The notes: generated by a model from the sequence alone, not told the origin. 64,000 bases of DNA from Streptomyces sp. SID13726 (GCF_010548375.1 NZ_JAAGLY010000013.1:1-64000); one strand, 5' to 3'; positions 7,673 to 16,594 are shown, counted from the first letter of the stretch. Program-made: numbers and translations.

Positions 7673-10507
7673 ATGCCCCCCACCACCACCGCCTCATCGG
7701 GTCAGCAGCCCGGCAAGTCCGGCAGGAAGAAGGGGCGCAGAGCCCGTCTGATCGTTCTCGTGCTCGTACTGGCCCTCGTCGGCGCTGTCGCCTACGGCGG
7801 GTACTGGTCGGTGAGCACCGTCCGGGCGTCCTTCCCGCAGACCAAGGGCTCGATCTCGCTCAAGGGGCTGTCGGGCCCCGTGGACGTCAAGCGCGACGGC
7901 TACGGCATCCCGCAGATCTACGCCTCCTCCGACGAGGACCTGTTCATGGCGCAGGGCTACGTCCAGGCGCAGGACCGGTTCTACGAGATGGACGTGCGCC
8001 GGCACATGACCTCGGGGCGCCTGTCGGAGATGTTCGGCAAGGGCCAGGTCGACAACGACGCCTTCCTGCGCACGCTCGGCTGGGACCGGGTGGCGAAGGA
8101 GGAGTACGACACCAAGCTGTCGGCCGCCACCAAGAAGTACCTCCAGGCGTACGCCGCGGGAGTCAACGCCTACCTCCAGGGCAAGAGCGGCAAGGAGATC
8201 TCCCTGGAGTACGCGGCGCTCGGCTTCACCAACGACTACAAGCCCGAGAAGTGGACCCCGGTCGACTCGGTCTCGTGGCTGAAGGCGATGGCCTGGGACC
8301 TGCGCGGCAACATGCAGGACGAGATCGACCGCGCGCTGATGACCAGCCGCCTCGGCCCGAAGCAGATCGCCGATCTGTACCCGCAGTACCCGTACAGCCG
8401 CAACCAGACGATCGTCCAGGAGGGCCAGTACAGCGAGCTGACCCAGTCGTTCGAGCAGAACGGCGGCTCGTCGGGCAGCGGAACCTCCGGCACCGGAACC
8501 TCCGGCACAGGGACCTCAGGCACCTCAGGCACCGGAACCTCCACGAGCGGTACCACGGGCACCACGGCGTCGTCCTCGTCCTCGACCTCCGGCTCGGCCT
8601 CCTCGGCCCTCCAGAGCCAGCTCACGGGCCTCTACAACGTCCTGGACGACGTCCCCACGGCCGTCGGCGTCAACGGCCAGGGCATCGGCTCCAACTCCTG
8701 GGTCGTGGCGGGCTCGCACACCATCACCGGCAAGCCGCTGCTGGCCAACGACCCGCACCTGTCGGCCTCCCTGCCGTCTGTCTGGTACCAGATGGGCCTG
8801 CACTGCCGGACCGTCTCCAGCAAGTGCCAGTACGACGTCACCGGCTACACCTTCGCGGGCATGCCCGGCGTGATCATCGGCCACAACGCCAAGATCGCCT
8901 GGGGCATGACCAACTCCGGCGTCGACGTCACCGACCTCTACCTGGAGAAGCTCTCCGGCGACGGCTACCTCTACGACGGCAAGGTCAAGCCCTTCACCAC
9001 GCGCGAGGAGACCATCAAGGTCGCCGGCGGGGCGTCCAAGAAGATCGTCGTCCGGGAGACGAACAACGGCCCCCTGCTGTCCGACCGCGACGACGAACTC
9101 GTGAAGGTCGGCAAGAAGGCCACCGTCGACAACGCGGCACCCGACCGGGGAGACGGCTACGGCGTCGCGCTGCGCTGGACCGCGCTCGACCCCGGCACCT
9201 CCATGGACGCCGTCTTCGCGATGGACAAGGCGTCGGACTGGAGCGACTTCCGCCAGGCCGCGACCCTGTTCGACGTGCCCTCGCAGAACCTCGTCTACGC
9301 CGACTCCGAGAACATCGGCTACACCCTGCCCGGCCGCATCCCGATCCGTTCCAAGGGCGACGACGGCTCCCTGCCGGCACCGGGCTGGGACTCCAAGTAC
9401 ACCTGGACCGGCAAGTACATCAAGCAGGACGAACTGCCCTACGAGTACAACCCGGAGCGCGGCTACATCGTCACCGCCAACCAGGCCGTGATCGACAAGG
9501 ACAAGTACCCCTACACGCTCACCACGGACTGGGGCTACGGCACCCGCAGCCAGCGCATCACCGACCTGATCGAGCAGAAGATCAAGGGCGGCGGCAAGAT
9601 CTCCACCGACGACATGCGCCAGATGCAGCTCGACAACAGCAGTGAGATCGCCAAGCTGCTGGTGCCCAAGCTGCTGAAGATCGACATCGCCGACAAGGAC
9701 GTACGCGAGGCGCAGGAGCTCCTGGAGGGCTGGGACTACACCCAGGACGCCGACTCGGCGGCGGCCGCCTACTTCAACTCCGTCTGGCGCAACATCCTCA
9801 AGCTCGCCTTCGGCAACAAGCTGCCCAAGGAGCTGCGGGTCAAGGGCCAGTGCCTGTGGGTCGACCCGGTCAGCACCACCGGGCCCGCCGACGAGACGGA
9901 CAAGGTCCGCGAGTGCGGCCAGCGCGACGCCGACCAGGCGCAGCCGGACGGCGGCGACCGCTGGTTCGAGGTCGTGCGCAACCTCATGGACGACCAGAAC
10001 AGCGACTGGTGGAAGACCCCGGCCGGGGTGGGCGACCGCCCCGCCGCCAGCAACCGCGACGAGCTGTTCGAGCGCGCCATGATCGACGCCCGCTGGGAGC
10101 TGACCGCCAAGCTCGGCAAGGACATCGACACCTGGAGCTGGGGCCGGCTGCACCGCCTGTTCCTGAAGAACCAGACGCTCGGCACCGAGGGCCCCGGCTT
10201 CCTGAAGTACATGCTCAACCGCGGCCCCTGGAAGCTCAGCGGCGGCGAGGCCACGGTCAACGCGACCGGCTGGAACGCGGCGGGCGGCTACGGCGTCGTC
10301 TGGGTCCCCTCGATGCGCATGGTCGTCAACCTCGGCGACCTCGACAAGTCGAAGTGGATCAACCTCACCGGCGCCTCCGGGCACGCCTACAGCGCGCACT
10401 ACACCGACCAGACCGACAAGTGGGTCAAGGGCGAACTGCTGGACTGGGCCTTCTCGGACGCCGCCGTCGACAAGAGCACGAACGACACCCTGGTCCTGAA
10501 GCCGTAG
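7673..10507 (+). CDS. Penicillin-acylase-family N-terminal-nucleophile amidohydrolase
   Basis: 944 residues. A Lys/Arg-rich N-terminus and one membrane helix (about residues 26-45) anchor or export the enzyme. The alpha-chain part begins SGPVDVKRDGYGIPQIYA with the typical AQGYVQAQDRFYEMD motif. A Gly/Ser/Thr low-complexity linker (about 263-315) lies in the spacer. GSNSWVV follows, in which Ser340 would become the N-terminal nucleophile of the beta chain after autocleavage; the nearby LLANDPHL is also conserved. The family hydrolyses amide bonds of penicillins, acyl-homoserine lactones, lipopeptides and related compounds, and the substrate here is unknown. It is followed by a strong bidirectional terminator. 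Confidence 0.9.
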   Translation: MPPTTTASSGQQPGKSGRKKGRRARLIVLVLVLALVGAVAYGGYWSVSTVRASFPQTKGSISLKGLSGPVDVKRDGYGIPQIYASSDEDLFMAQGYVQAQDRFYEMDVRRHMTSGRLSEMFGKGQVDNDAFLRTLGWDRVAKEEYDTKLSAATKKYLQAYAAGVNAYLQGKSGKEISLEYAALGFTNDYKPEKWTPVDSVSWLKAMAWDLRGNMQDEIDRALMTSRLGPKQIADLYPQYPYSRNQTIVQEGQYSELTQSFEQNGGSSGSGTSGTGTSGTGTSGTSGTGTSTSGTTGTTASSSSSTSGSASSALQSQLTGLYNVLDDVPTAVGVNGQGIGSNSWVVAGSHTITGKPLLANDPHLSASLPSVWYQMGLHCRTVSSKCQYDVTGYTFAGMPGVIIGHNAKIAWGMTNSGVDVTDLYLEKLSGDGYLYDGKVKPFTTREETIKVAGGASKKIVVRETNNGPLLSDRDDELVKVGKKATVDNAAPDRGDGYGVALRWTALDPGTSMDAVFAMDKASDWSDFRQAATLFDVPSQNLVYADSENIGYTLPGRIPIRSKGDDGSLPAPGWDSKYTWTGKYIKQDELPYEYNPERGYIVTANQAVIDKDKYPYTLTTDWGYGTRSQRITDLIEQKIKGGGKISTDDMRQMQLDNSSEIAKLLVPKLLKIDIADKDVREAQELLEGWDYTQDADSAAAAYFNSVWRNILKLAFGNKLPKELRVKGQCLWVDPVSTTGPADETDKVRECGQRDADQAQPDGGDRWFEVVRNLMDDQNSDWWKTPAGVGDRPAASNRDELFERAMIDARWELTAKLGKDIDTWSWGRLHRLFLKNQTLGTEGPGFLKYMLNRGPWKLSGGEATVNATGWNAAGGYGVVWVPSMRMVVNLGDLDKSKWINLTGASGHAYSAHYTDQTDKWVKGELLDWAFSDAAVDKSTNDTLVLKP

Positions 10508-10525
10508 CCCTCGGCGGCAGGTCCA

Positions 10526-10569
10526 TGACGGAGCCCCCGCCACGCGCATGCGTGGCGGGGGCTCCGTCA
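10526..10569. terminator. Perfect 20-bp-stem bidirectional terminator
   Basis: Arms 10526-10545 and 10550-10569 are perfect reverse complements around the loop GCAT. The structure lies 18 bp after the acylase stop codon and its right arm includes the stop codon of the convergent 5-formyl-THF cyclo-ligase gene, so one hairpin can serve both transcripts. Confidence 0.85.
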
Positions 10570-11199
10570 CGCGCCCGCGGGGAAGCGGCGCACACCCGAC
10601 GGCGTGACCACCGCGTGCACCGGGCGGTCGTGCGGTTCCTCCGGGACATGGGCCACGACCTCGGCGTCGTACAGCAGGACCACGAGCGCCGGTCGCGCGC
10701 CCGCGCGCTCCAGGCGCGCGAGCGCCCGGTCGTACGACCCCCCGCCGCGCCCCAGCCGCATCCCGCGCCCGTCCACCGCCAGACCGGGCAGCAGCACCGC
10801 GTCGGCCTCCGTCACGGCGTCCGGGCCCAGACGTTCGCCGGAGGGCTCGAAAAGGGCCATTTTTCCGCCGTGTTGGACGCGCGCCAGCGAGCCTTCGCCT
10901 GTGTAGGAGCCCCAGTCGAGGTCGTTGTCGGGCAGGAGCGCGGGGAGCAGCACGCGCACGCCCCGCTCGCGCAGCGCGTCCAGCAGCGCGAGGGTGCCGG
11001 GCTCGCCGCCCACGGAGACGTACGCCGCCACCGTGCGCGCGTCCGCCAGTTCGGGCAGGTCGAGCGCCCGGTCGGCCAGCGCGGCCGCGGCTTCCCGCAC
11101 GTCATCGGCCGTCAACCTGTTCCTCACCGAGAGGAACTCCCGCCGCAACGTTCGCTTGTCAGACTCGGCCGGACGTCCGGCGTGACTCAAAGGTTGCAC
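10567..11199 (-). CDS. 5-formyltetrahydrofolate cyclo-ligase
   Basis: 210 residues. It converts 5-formyl-THF to 5,10-methenyl-THF using ATP in cytosolic one-carbon metabolism. The N-terminus KRTLRREFLSVRNRL, the central VSVGGEPGTLALL, and the C-terminal LGRGGGSYDRALARL nucleotide/phosphate motif are diagnostic. The GTG at 11199 is chosen because GGAAGG precedes it at 6 nt and because the longer in-frame ATG starts (11222 and 11286) add non-conserved sequence and run into the divergent galU promoter. The shared 85-bp region contains the 10-bp palindrome CTCATATGAG (11219-11228). Confidence 0.9.
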   Translation of the reverse strand: MQPLSHAGRPAESDKRTLRREFLSVRNRLTADDVREAAAALADRALDLPELADARTVAAYVSVGGEPGTLALLDALRERGVRVLLPALLPDNDLDWGSYTGEGSLARVQHGGKMALFEPSGERLGPDAVTEADAVLLPGLAVDGRGMRLGRGGGSYDRALARLERAGARPALVVLLYDAEVVAHVPEEPHDRPVHAVVTPSGVRRFPAGA

Positions 11200-11284
11200 C
11201 CGTACCCTTCCTAATACGCTCATATGAGAGCTTATTAACCGGAGCCACAGATTCCTCGTAAAGGCACCGGATAAGGTTGCGGAC

Positions 11285-12187
11285 ATGACTCAGTCGCACC
11301 CTCGGATCAGCAAGGCTGTCATCCCGGCAGCCGGTCTCGGCACCCGCTTCCTGCCGGCGACCAAGGCCACTCCCAAGGAGATGCTGCCGGTCGTCGACAA
11401 GCCGGCGATCCAGTACGTGGTCGAGGAGGCCGTCTCCGCTGGTCTCGACGACGTCCTCATGATCACGGGGCGCAACAAACGCCCCCTGGAGGACCACTTC
11501 GACCGCAACTACGAGCTGGAATCCGCCCTTCAGAAGAAGGGCGACGCCAGCCGGCTCGCGAAGGTGCAGGAGTCCAGCGACCTGGCCACCATGCACTACG
11601 TCCGCCAGGGCGACCCCAAGGGCCTCGGTCACGCCGTCCTGTGCGCGGCCCCGCACGTCGGTCACGAGCCCTTCGCCGTCCTCCTCGGTGACGACCTGAT
11701 CGACCCGCGCGACCCGCTGCTCAAGCGGATGGTCGAGGTCCAGGAGCGGCACGGCGGCAGCGTGATCGCGCTCATGGAGGTCGCGCCCGAGCAGATCCAC
11801 CTCTACGGCTGCGCGGCGGTCGACGCCACCGAGGACAGCGACGTGGTCAAGGTGCACGACCTCGTCGAGAAGCCGTCCGCGTCCGACGCCCCGTCCAACT
11901 ACGCCATCATCGGCCGCTACGTCCTCGACCCGCACATCTTCGACATACTGCGCAAGACCGAGCCCGGCCGCGGCGGCGAGATCCAGCTCACCGACGCCCT
12001 CCAGCAGCTCGCGGCCGACGAGAAGGTCGGCGGCCCGGTGCACGGCGTCGTCTTCAAGGGTCGCCGCTATGACACCGGGGACCGCGGCGACTATCTGCGT
12101 GCCATTGTCAGACTCGCGTGCGAACGTGAAGACCTGGGCCCGGAGTTCCGGACCTGGCTTCGCAGTTTCGTAGCCGAGGAGATGTAG
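11285..12187 (+). CDS. galU: UTP-glucose-1-phosphate uridylyltransferase
   Basis: A 300-residue sugar nucleotidyltransferase that makes UDP-glucose from glucose-1-phosphate and UTP for cell-wall and exopolysaccharide precursors and for the Leloir pathway. The N-terminal signature is IPAAGLGTRFLPATKATPKE. Further motifs are GLGHAVLCA, LLGDDL, VEKP and the C-terminal GRRYDTGDRGDYL. TAAGGT lies at 11272-11277, 7 nt before the ATG, suggesting a leaderless transcript. The stop codon is 4 bp before the moeA start, so the two are cotranscribed and probably translationally coupled. Confidence 0.96.
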   Translation: MTQSHPRISKAVIPAAGLGTRFLPATKATPKEMLPVVDKPAIQYVVEEAVSAGLDDVLMITGRNKRPLEDHFDRNYELESALQKKGDASRLAKVQESSDLATMHYVRQGDPKGLGHAVLCAAPHVGHEPFAVLLGDDLIDPRDPLLKRMVEVQERHGGSVIALMEVAPEQIHLYGCAAVDATEDSDVVKVHDLVEKPSASDAPSNYAIIGRYVLDPHIFDILRKTEPGRGGEIQLTDALQQLAADEKVGGPVHGVVFKGRRYDTGDRGDYLRAIVRLACEREDLGPEFRTWLRSFVAEEM

Positions 12188-12191
12188 CGAT

Positions 12192-13514
12192 TTGAGCAGC
12201 GCCGCGACCCGCCCCGCCGGCCAGGACCACCTCTGGTCGGTGGACGAGCACCTGGAGGACATCCTCGCGACCGTCCGCCCCCTGGAACCCATCGAGCTCC
12301 AGCTGCTCGACGCCCAGGGCTGCGTTCTGGTCGAGGACGTCACGGTGCCGTTGTCCCTGCCCCCCTTCGACAACAGCTCGATGGACGGGTACGCGGTGCG
12401 GGTCGCGGACATCGCGGGTGCGAGCGAGGAGTTCCCGGCCGTCCTGGACGTCATGGGGGACGTCGCGGCGGGCCAGTCCGAGCTGCTGCACGTCGGCCCC
12501 GGACAGGCCGCCCGCATCATGACCGGCGCCCCGCTCCCGCCCGGCGCCGAGACCGTCGTCCCCGTCGAGTGGACCGACGGAGGGCTCGGCGAGGGCCCGG
12601 TGACCGGTATGCGCGCCCGCGCTCTCGCCCCCGAGGGCGCCGAAGGGCACGTGCACGTGTACCGGCCCGCCGAGGCACGCGCGCACGTACGCGCGAAGGG
12701 CAGCGACGTCCGGGCCGGCGACCGCGCCCTGGACGCCGGCACCGTCCTCGGCCCGCCGCAGATCGCCCTGCTGGCCGCGATCGGCCGCGGCACCGTACGC
12801 GTGCGCCCGCGCCCGCGCGTGGTCGTGATGTCCACCGGCAGCGAACTCGTCCAGCCCGGCGAGGCCCTCGGCGCCGGCCAGATCCACGACTCCAACAGCT
12901 TCGCCCTCACCGCGGCCGCCCGGGACGCCGGCGCCATCGCCTACCGCGTGGGAGCCGTCGCCGACGACGCCGAGACCCTGCGCTCCACCATCGAGGACCA
13001 GCTCGTCCGCGCCGACCTCATGGTCACCACCGGCGGGGTCAGCGTAGGGGCGTACGACGTCGTCAAGGAGGCGCTGTCGCACGTCGGCGACGAGGACGAG
13101 GCGGGCGCCGGCATCGACTTCCGCAAGCTCGCCATGCAGCCCGGCAAGCCCCAGGGCTTCGGCTCCATCGGCCCCGACCACACCCCGCTGCTCGCCCTGC
13201 CCGGCAACCCGGTGTCGTCGTACGTCTCCTTCGAGCTGTTCGTCCGCCCCGCCATCCGCGCCCTGATGGGCCTCGACGACGTCCACAGGACCCGCACCAG
13301 GGCCACCCTGAGGACGGACAAGGCGCTGACCTCGCCCAAGGGGCGCAGGCAGTTCCTGCGCGCCACCTGCCGTGACGGCGAGGCCGTTCCCGTCGGCGGT
13401 GCCGGGTCCCATCTGGTCGCCGCCCTGGCCCAGGCCGACGCCCTGATCGTCGTACCGGAGGACGTGGAGTCCGTCGAGCCCGGCACCGAGGTCGAAGTGG
13501 TCCTGCTCGGCTGA
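12192..13514 (+). CDS. moeA: Molybdopterin molybdenumtransferase MoeA / gephyrin-like protein (Glp)
   Basis: 440 residues with the MoeA domain order: an elongated N-terminal region (PFDNSSMDGYAVR; VMGDVAAGQ; IMTGAPLPPGAETVVPVE), the MPT-binding core (VVVMSTGSEL, GAGQIHDSN, TTGGVSVGAYD, ALPGNPVSSYVSF) and a C-terminal beta-barrel. MoeA inserts molybdate into adenylylated molybdopterin. The TTG start at 12192 uses GAGGAG inside the end of galU. The gene sits between galU and, a few genes later, sepX, so it is probably the actinobacterial Glp protein that works with the SepX/GlpR membrane receptor in cell division. Whether it also serves Moco synthesis cannot be told from sequence; moaC and mogA follow directly. 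Confidence 0.9.
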   Translation: MSSAATRPAGQDHLWSVDEHLEDILATVRPLEPIELQLLDAQGCVLVEDVTVPLSLPPFDNSSMDGYAVRVADIAGASEEFPAVLDVMGDVAAGQSELLHVGPGQAARIMTGAPLPPGAETVVPVEWTDGGLGEGPVTGMRARALAPEGAEGHVHVYRPAEARAHVRAKGSDVRAGDRALDAGTVLGPPQIALLAAIGRGTVRVRPRPRVVVMSTGSELVQPGEALGAGQIHDSNSFALTAAARDAGAIAYRVGAVADDAETLRSTIEDQLVRADLMVTTGGVSVGAYDVVKEALSHVGDEDEAGAGIDFRKLAMQPGKPQGFGSIGPDHTPLLALPGNPVSSYVSFELFVRPAIRALMGLDDVHRTRTRATLRTDKALTSPKGRRQFLRATCRDGEAVPVGGAGSHLVAALAQADALIVVPEDVESVEPGTEVEVVLLG

Positions 13515-13576
13515 GCACCCCTGGTTGGCGGTACCGTGTCGCGCACAACAGGCCGGACCGGGAGCGCCGCACAACC

Positions 13577-14056
13577 ATGAGTACGCAGGACCGACTGACC
13601 CACATCGACGACGCGGGAGCCGCCCGCATGGTCGACGTATCCGGCAAGGACGTCACCGCCCGCACCGCGCGCGCGAGCGGACGCGTCCTCGTCTCGCCCC
13701 GTGTGGTCGAGCTGCTGCGCGGCGAGGGCGTCCCCAAGGGCGACGCGCTGGCCACCGCGCGGATCGCGGGCATCATGGGCGCCAAACGCACCCCGGACCT
13801 CATCCCGCTGTGCCACCCGTTGTCGGTGTCGGGTGTGAAACTGGACCTGTCGGTCGCGGACGACGCCGTGGAGATCCTCGCCACCGTGAAGACCACGGAC
13901 CGCACGGGTGTCGAGATGGAGGCCCTCACCGCGGTCTCCGTCGCCGCGCTCACCGTGATCGACATGGTCAAGGCGGTCGACAAGGGGGCGGTCATCACGG
14001 ACGTGCGGGTGGAGGAGAAGACGGGCGGCAAGTCGGGCGACTGGAGCCGGGCATGA
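13577..14056 (+). CDS. moaC: Cyclic pyranopterin monophosphate synthase MoaC
   Basis: 159 residues. It catalyses the second half of the first molybdenum-cofactor step, turning the MoaA product into cyclic pyranopterin monophosphate. The N-terminal LTHIDDAGAARMVDV is typical. The core KGDALATARIAGIMGAKRTPDLIPLCHPL carries the family's invariant Lys and His residues, and VEMEALTAVSVAALTVIDMVKA follows. The partner MoaA is not in this window. The stop overlaps the mogA start by ATGA. The 62-bp gap after moeA contains no obvious terminator, so the operon probably continues through. Confidence 0.96.
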   Translation: MSTQDRLTHIDDAGAARMVDVSGKDVTARTARASGRVLVSPRVVELLRGEGVPKGDALATARIAGIMGAKRTPDLIPLCHPLSVSGVKLDLSVADDAVEILATVKTTDRTGVEMEALTAVSVAALTVIDMVKAVDKGAVITDVRVEEKTGGKSGDWSRA

Positions 14057-14559
14057 CGTATCGAGCACTGGTGGTCACGGCCTCCAACCGGGCCGCCGCC
14101 GGGGTCTACGAGGACAAGGGCGGCCCGCTGGTTGCCGACGGCCTCGCGGGCCTCGGCTTCACCGTCGAGGGCCCGCGGGTCGTCCCGGACGGCGACCCTG
14201 TGGAGGCCGCTCTGCGCGCGGGCGTGGACGCGGCCTACGACGTCATCGTCACCACCGGCGGCACCGGCATCTCGCCCACCGACCGCACCCCCGAGGCCAC
14301 CCGCGCGGTGATCGACCACGAGGTGCCGGGCATCGCCGAGGCGATCCGGGCGTTCGGGCGGGAGAAGGTGCCGACCGCCGCGCTCTCCCGGGGTCTCGCC
14401 GGGGTGGCGGGCGGCACGCTGATCGTCAACCTGCCGGGTTCCAGTGGCGGGGTGAAGGACGGACTGGCCGTCCTGGAGCCCCTGTTGAGGCATGCCGTGG
14501 ACCAGATCCGCGGCGGCGACCACCCGAGACCCGGCGCCGGCAGTGGGGGTGCGAGCTGA
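14053..14559 (+). CDS. mogA: MogA/MoaB-family molybdopterin adenylyltransferase
   Basis: 168 residues. It adenylylates molybdopterin before metal insertion by MoeA. The motif VTTGGTGISPTDRTPEA is the family's MPT-binding signature, and LPGSSGGVKDGL is the second conserved loop. The ATG at 14053 shares ATGA with the moaC stop, implying translational coupling. With moeA and moaC this gives three consecutive late Moco genes. The stop codon overlaps the probable CTG start of the next gene. Confidence 0.93.
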   Translation: MTYRALVVTASNRAAAGVYEDKGGPLVADGLAGLGFTVEGPRVVPDGDPVEAALRAGVDAAYDVIVTTGGTGISPTDRTPEATRAVIDHEVPGIAEAIRAFGREKVPTAALSRGLAGVAGGTLIVNLPGSSGGVKDGLAVLEPLLRHAVDQIRGGDHPRPGAGSGGAS

Positions 14560-15194
14560 ACAGCCCGTCATGGCCCGTCGTACTGGCGGACGGCGATGTC
14601 GTCCTGAGGCCGATAAGAATGCGCGACCAGCGGACCTGGCGTGAGGTCAACCGGCGCAACCGGGACTGGCTGCGCCCCTGGGAGGCGACCATTCCGCCGC
14701 CCACGCCGAGCGGGCCGATCGCGCACCGGCCGACCTACCGTCAGATGGTCCGTCACCTCAGGTCCGAGGCGAACGCGGGGCGGATGCTGCCGTTCGTCAT
14801 CGAGTACCGGGGGCAGCTGGTCGGGCAGTTGACGGTCGCCGGGATCACCTGGGGCTCGATGTGCTCCGGGCACGTGGGCTACTGGGTGGACCAGTCGGTG
14901 GCCGGGCGCGGGGTGATGCCGACGTCCGTGGCGCTTGTCGTGGACCACTGTTTCCGCACCGTCGGACTGCACCGCATCGAGGTCTGCATTCGCCCGGAGA
15001 ACGGGCCCAGCCGGCGGGTCGTGGAGAAACTCGGATTCCGCGAGGAGGGCCTCAGGCCCCGCTATCTCCACATCGACGGGGCCTGGCGGGACCATCTCGT
15101 GTTCGCGCTCACCGCGGAAGAGGTGCCGGACGGGCTGCTCAGGCGCTGGCAGCGGGCACGCTCCGGGAGCACACCGCACGACAATCCCGCGTGA
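14556..15194 (+). CDS. GNAT acetyltransferase, RimJ/RimL type
   Basis: 212 residues from the CTG at 14556. The first strand WPVVLADGDVVLRPIRMRDQ lies upstream of the first in-frame ATG (14619) and is typical of RimJ-like N-acetyltransferases, so the ATG start would remove strand beta-1. No ATG, GTG or TTG exists in frame upstream before the mogA coding region. The CTG overlaps the mogA stop codon (CTGA), fitting translational coupling. The acetyl-CoA loop is DQSVAGRGVMPTSVALV, and the C-terminal RPENGPSRRVVEKLGF is diagnostic. The substrate is unknown (N-terminal amino groups are likely from the family). It belongs to the galU-moeA-rimJ-sepX neighbourhood. Confidence 0.85.
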   Translation: MNSPSWPVVLADGDVVLRPIRMRDQRTWREVNRRNRDWLRPWEATIPPPTPSGPIAHRPTYRQMVRHLRSEANAGRMLPFVIEYRGQLVGQLTVAGITWGSMCSGHVGYWVDQSVAGRGVMPTSVALVVDHCFRTVGLHRIEVCIRPENGPSRRVVEKLGFREEGLRPRYLHIDGAWRDHLVFALTAEEVPDGLLRRWQRARSGSTPHDNPA

Positions 15195-15236
15195 CCTCTG
15201 AAATGGAATAGGTGTTCGAAAATGATCGGTGCATGA

Positions 15237-15270
15237 CCGCCTCAGGGCATTGAATTCGCGACTGAGGCGG
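15237..15270 (+). terminator. Hairpin after the rimJ-like gene
   Basis: Nine-base arms CCGCCTCAG (15237-15245) and CTGAGGCGG (15262-15270) enclose a 16-base loop, 43 bp after the stop codon. The surrounding 15195-15379 is unusually AT-rich for this genome and includes a run of seven A at 15293-15299. It probably holds this terminator and the sepX promoter. Confidence 0.45.
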
Positions 15271-15379
15271 CCCGCTGATCGGATCGGTCACAAAAAAAGC
15301 TCGAAATATCAGCCGGATCGTGCGACACACCGACTCAATTGGCGGATGGCCTCACGCAAACCCCTCTACCGTGTGAGGC

Positions 15380-16588
15380 GTGAGCAGCAGCGGCCTCATC
15401 TACGCAGTCATTGTCGGGGCCTGGGCCGCCTACCTGGTGCCGATGTGGCTCCGTAGGCAGGACGAGCTGAACGAGGCCCGTCCGACGGAACGCTTCAGCA
15501 CCGCCATCCGATTGCTGTCCGGAAGGGCGGGGATGGAGCGTCGGTACGCCAAGGACCTGCGCGCGCGTTCCACCGACGAGGAGGAGCGCGGCGCCGACGA
15601 ACCGGATGCCGTCACCGACTCGGTGGACGTCCGGGCCTTCGCCATGCCCCCGACCCGTCCACAGACCCAGGCGCCGGTCCAGCCCCCGGCGCGGAAACAG
15701 GCACCGGCACCGGCCCAACCGCCGGCCCAGGTCCAGGCCCAGGCCCAGCCCCAGGCACCGTCCCAGCCCCAGGCACCAGCCCCCCGGCGCTCGCCCTCCG
15801 CGGAAGCGGCAGCGGCGCGCGCCCGGCGTACGAAGGTGCTCGCGCGCCGTCGGCGTACCACGGTGATGCTCTTCGTCGCCTTCACCCTCGGCGCGGTCGT
15901 CGCCGCGGTCGGCGGGCTCGCCTTCCTGTGGGCGCCCGGGGTGCCCGCCGTGATGCTCAGCACGTACATCGCGTATCTGCGCACCCAGGAACGCCGCCGC
16001 TTCGCCTACCAGATGGACCGGCGCCGGGCCGAGGCCGCCGCGCAGCGGCTGCGGGAGCGGGCACGCCAGCCGCGCCGGCGCGCGTCCGTCGCCACCGGGG
16101 TGGACGCCGACGAACCGGACGAGGGACCAGAACCGGAAACGGATCCCGGGCTGTCCGCGCTCGCCGCCGACCGCCGTGCCCTCGTGGAGCAGACCGACCA
16201 CGCCGAGTGGGTCGACCAGCAGCGCGAACGGCAGCGCAGGCCCGGGCACGGGGACAGCTGGGACCCGGTGCCGGTGCCGCTGCCGACGTACGTGACCGCG
16301 CCGGTCGCGCCGCGGGCCACCGCCGACGTCGACCTCGGGGCGCCGGACGCGTGGAGCTCCGCGCGGTCCAGTGCCGTCGCGCCGGAGCACTCCGGCCAGG
16401 ACGCGGCTCCCGTCGCGGAGGACGGGGGATCGGAGGAGCCCTCCGCCGACGCGGAGGACAAGCCGGCGGCGGACGGCCGCACCGACGCCCGCCGCGCCGC
16501 CTCCGCCCGCCGCGCCCGCGAGCGCGGCCGCACCCCGCTCTTCGACCAGTACGAGGACGGCGAACGGCCGCGCGCGGCCAACGAGTGA
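15380..16588 (+). CDS. sepX: SepX-type (GlpR-like) cell-division membrane protein
   Basis: 402 residues. A single helix at the very N-terminus (LIYAVIVGAWAAYLVPMWL) is followed by a conserved cytosolic block (RRQDELNEARPTERFSTAIR), a Pro/Gln/Ala repeat region (about 95-135), a second hydrophobic zone of one or two helices (about 155-200, VMLFVAFTLGAVVAAVGGLAF) and a long acidic, Arg-rich disordered tail. This order and the actinobacterial gene context match SepX, a divisome component of Streptomyces that corresponds to GlpR, the membrane receptor for the gephyrin-like protein Glp of corynebacteria. The candidate Glp is the moeA gene at 12192. TACCGT at 15367-15372, 7 nt before the GTG, suggests a leaderless mRNA. 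Confidence 0.82.
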   Translation: MSSSGLIYAVIVGAWAAYLVPMWLRRQDELNEARPTERFSTAIRLLSGRAGMERRYAKDLRARSTDEEERGADEPDAVTDSVDVRAFAMPPTRPQTQAPVQPPARKQAPAPAQPPAQVQAQAQPQAPSQPQAPAPRRSPSAEAAAARARRTKVLARRRRTTVMLFVAFTLGAVVAAVGGLAFLWAPGVPAVMLSTYIAYLRTQERRRFAYQMDRRRAEAAAQRLRERARQPRRRASVATGVDADEPDEGPEPETDPGLSALAADRRALVEQTDHAEWVDQQRERQRRPGHGDSWDPVPVPLPTYVTAPVAPRATADVDLGAPDAWSSARSSAVAPEHSGQDAAPVAEDGGSEEPSADAEDKPAADGRTDARRAASARRARERGRTPLFDQYEDGERPRAANE

Positions 16589-16594
16589 GACCCG

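Noticed and set aside
8525..10570. A 681-codon open frame antisense to the penicillin acylase gene
   Set aside because: It mirrors the real gene's third-position GC bias, has repetitive Gly/Val/Asp composition and no domain.
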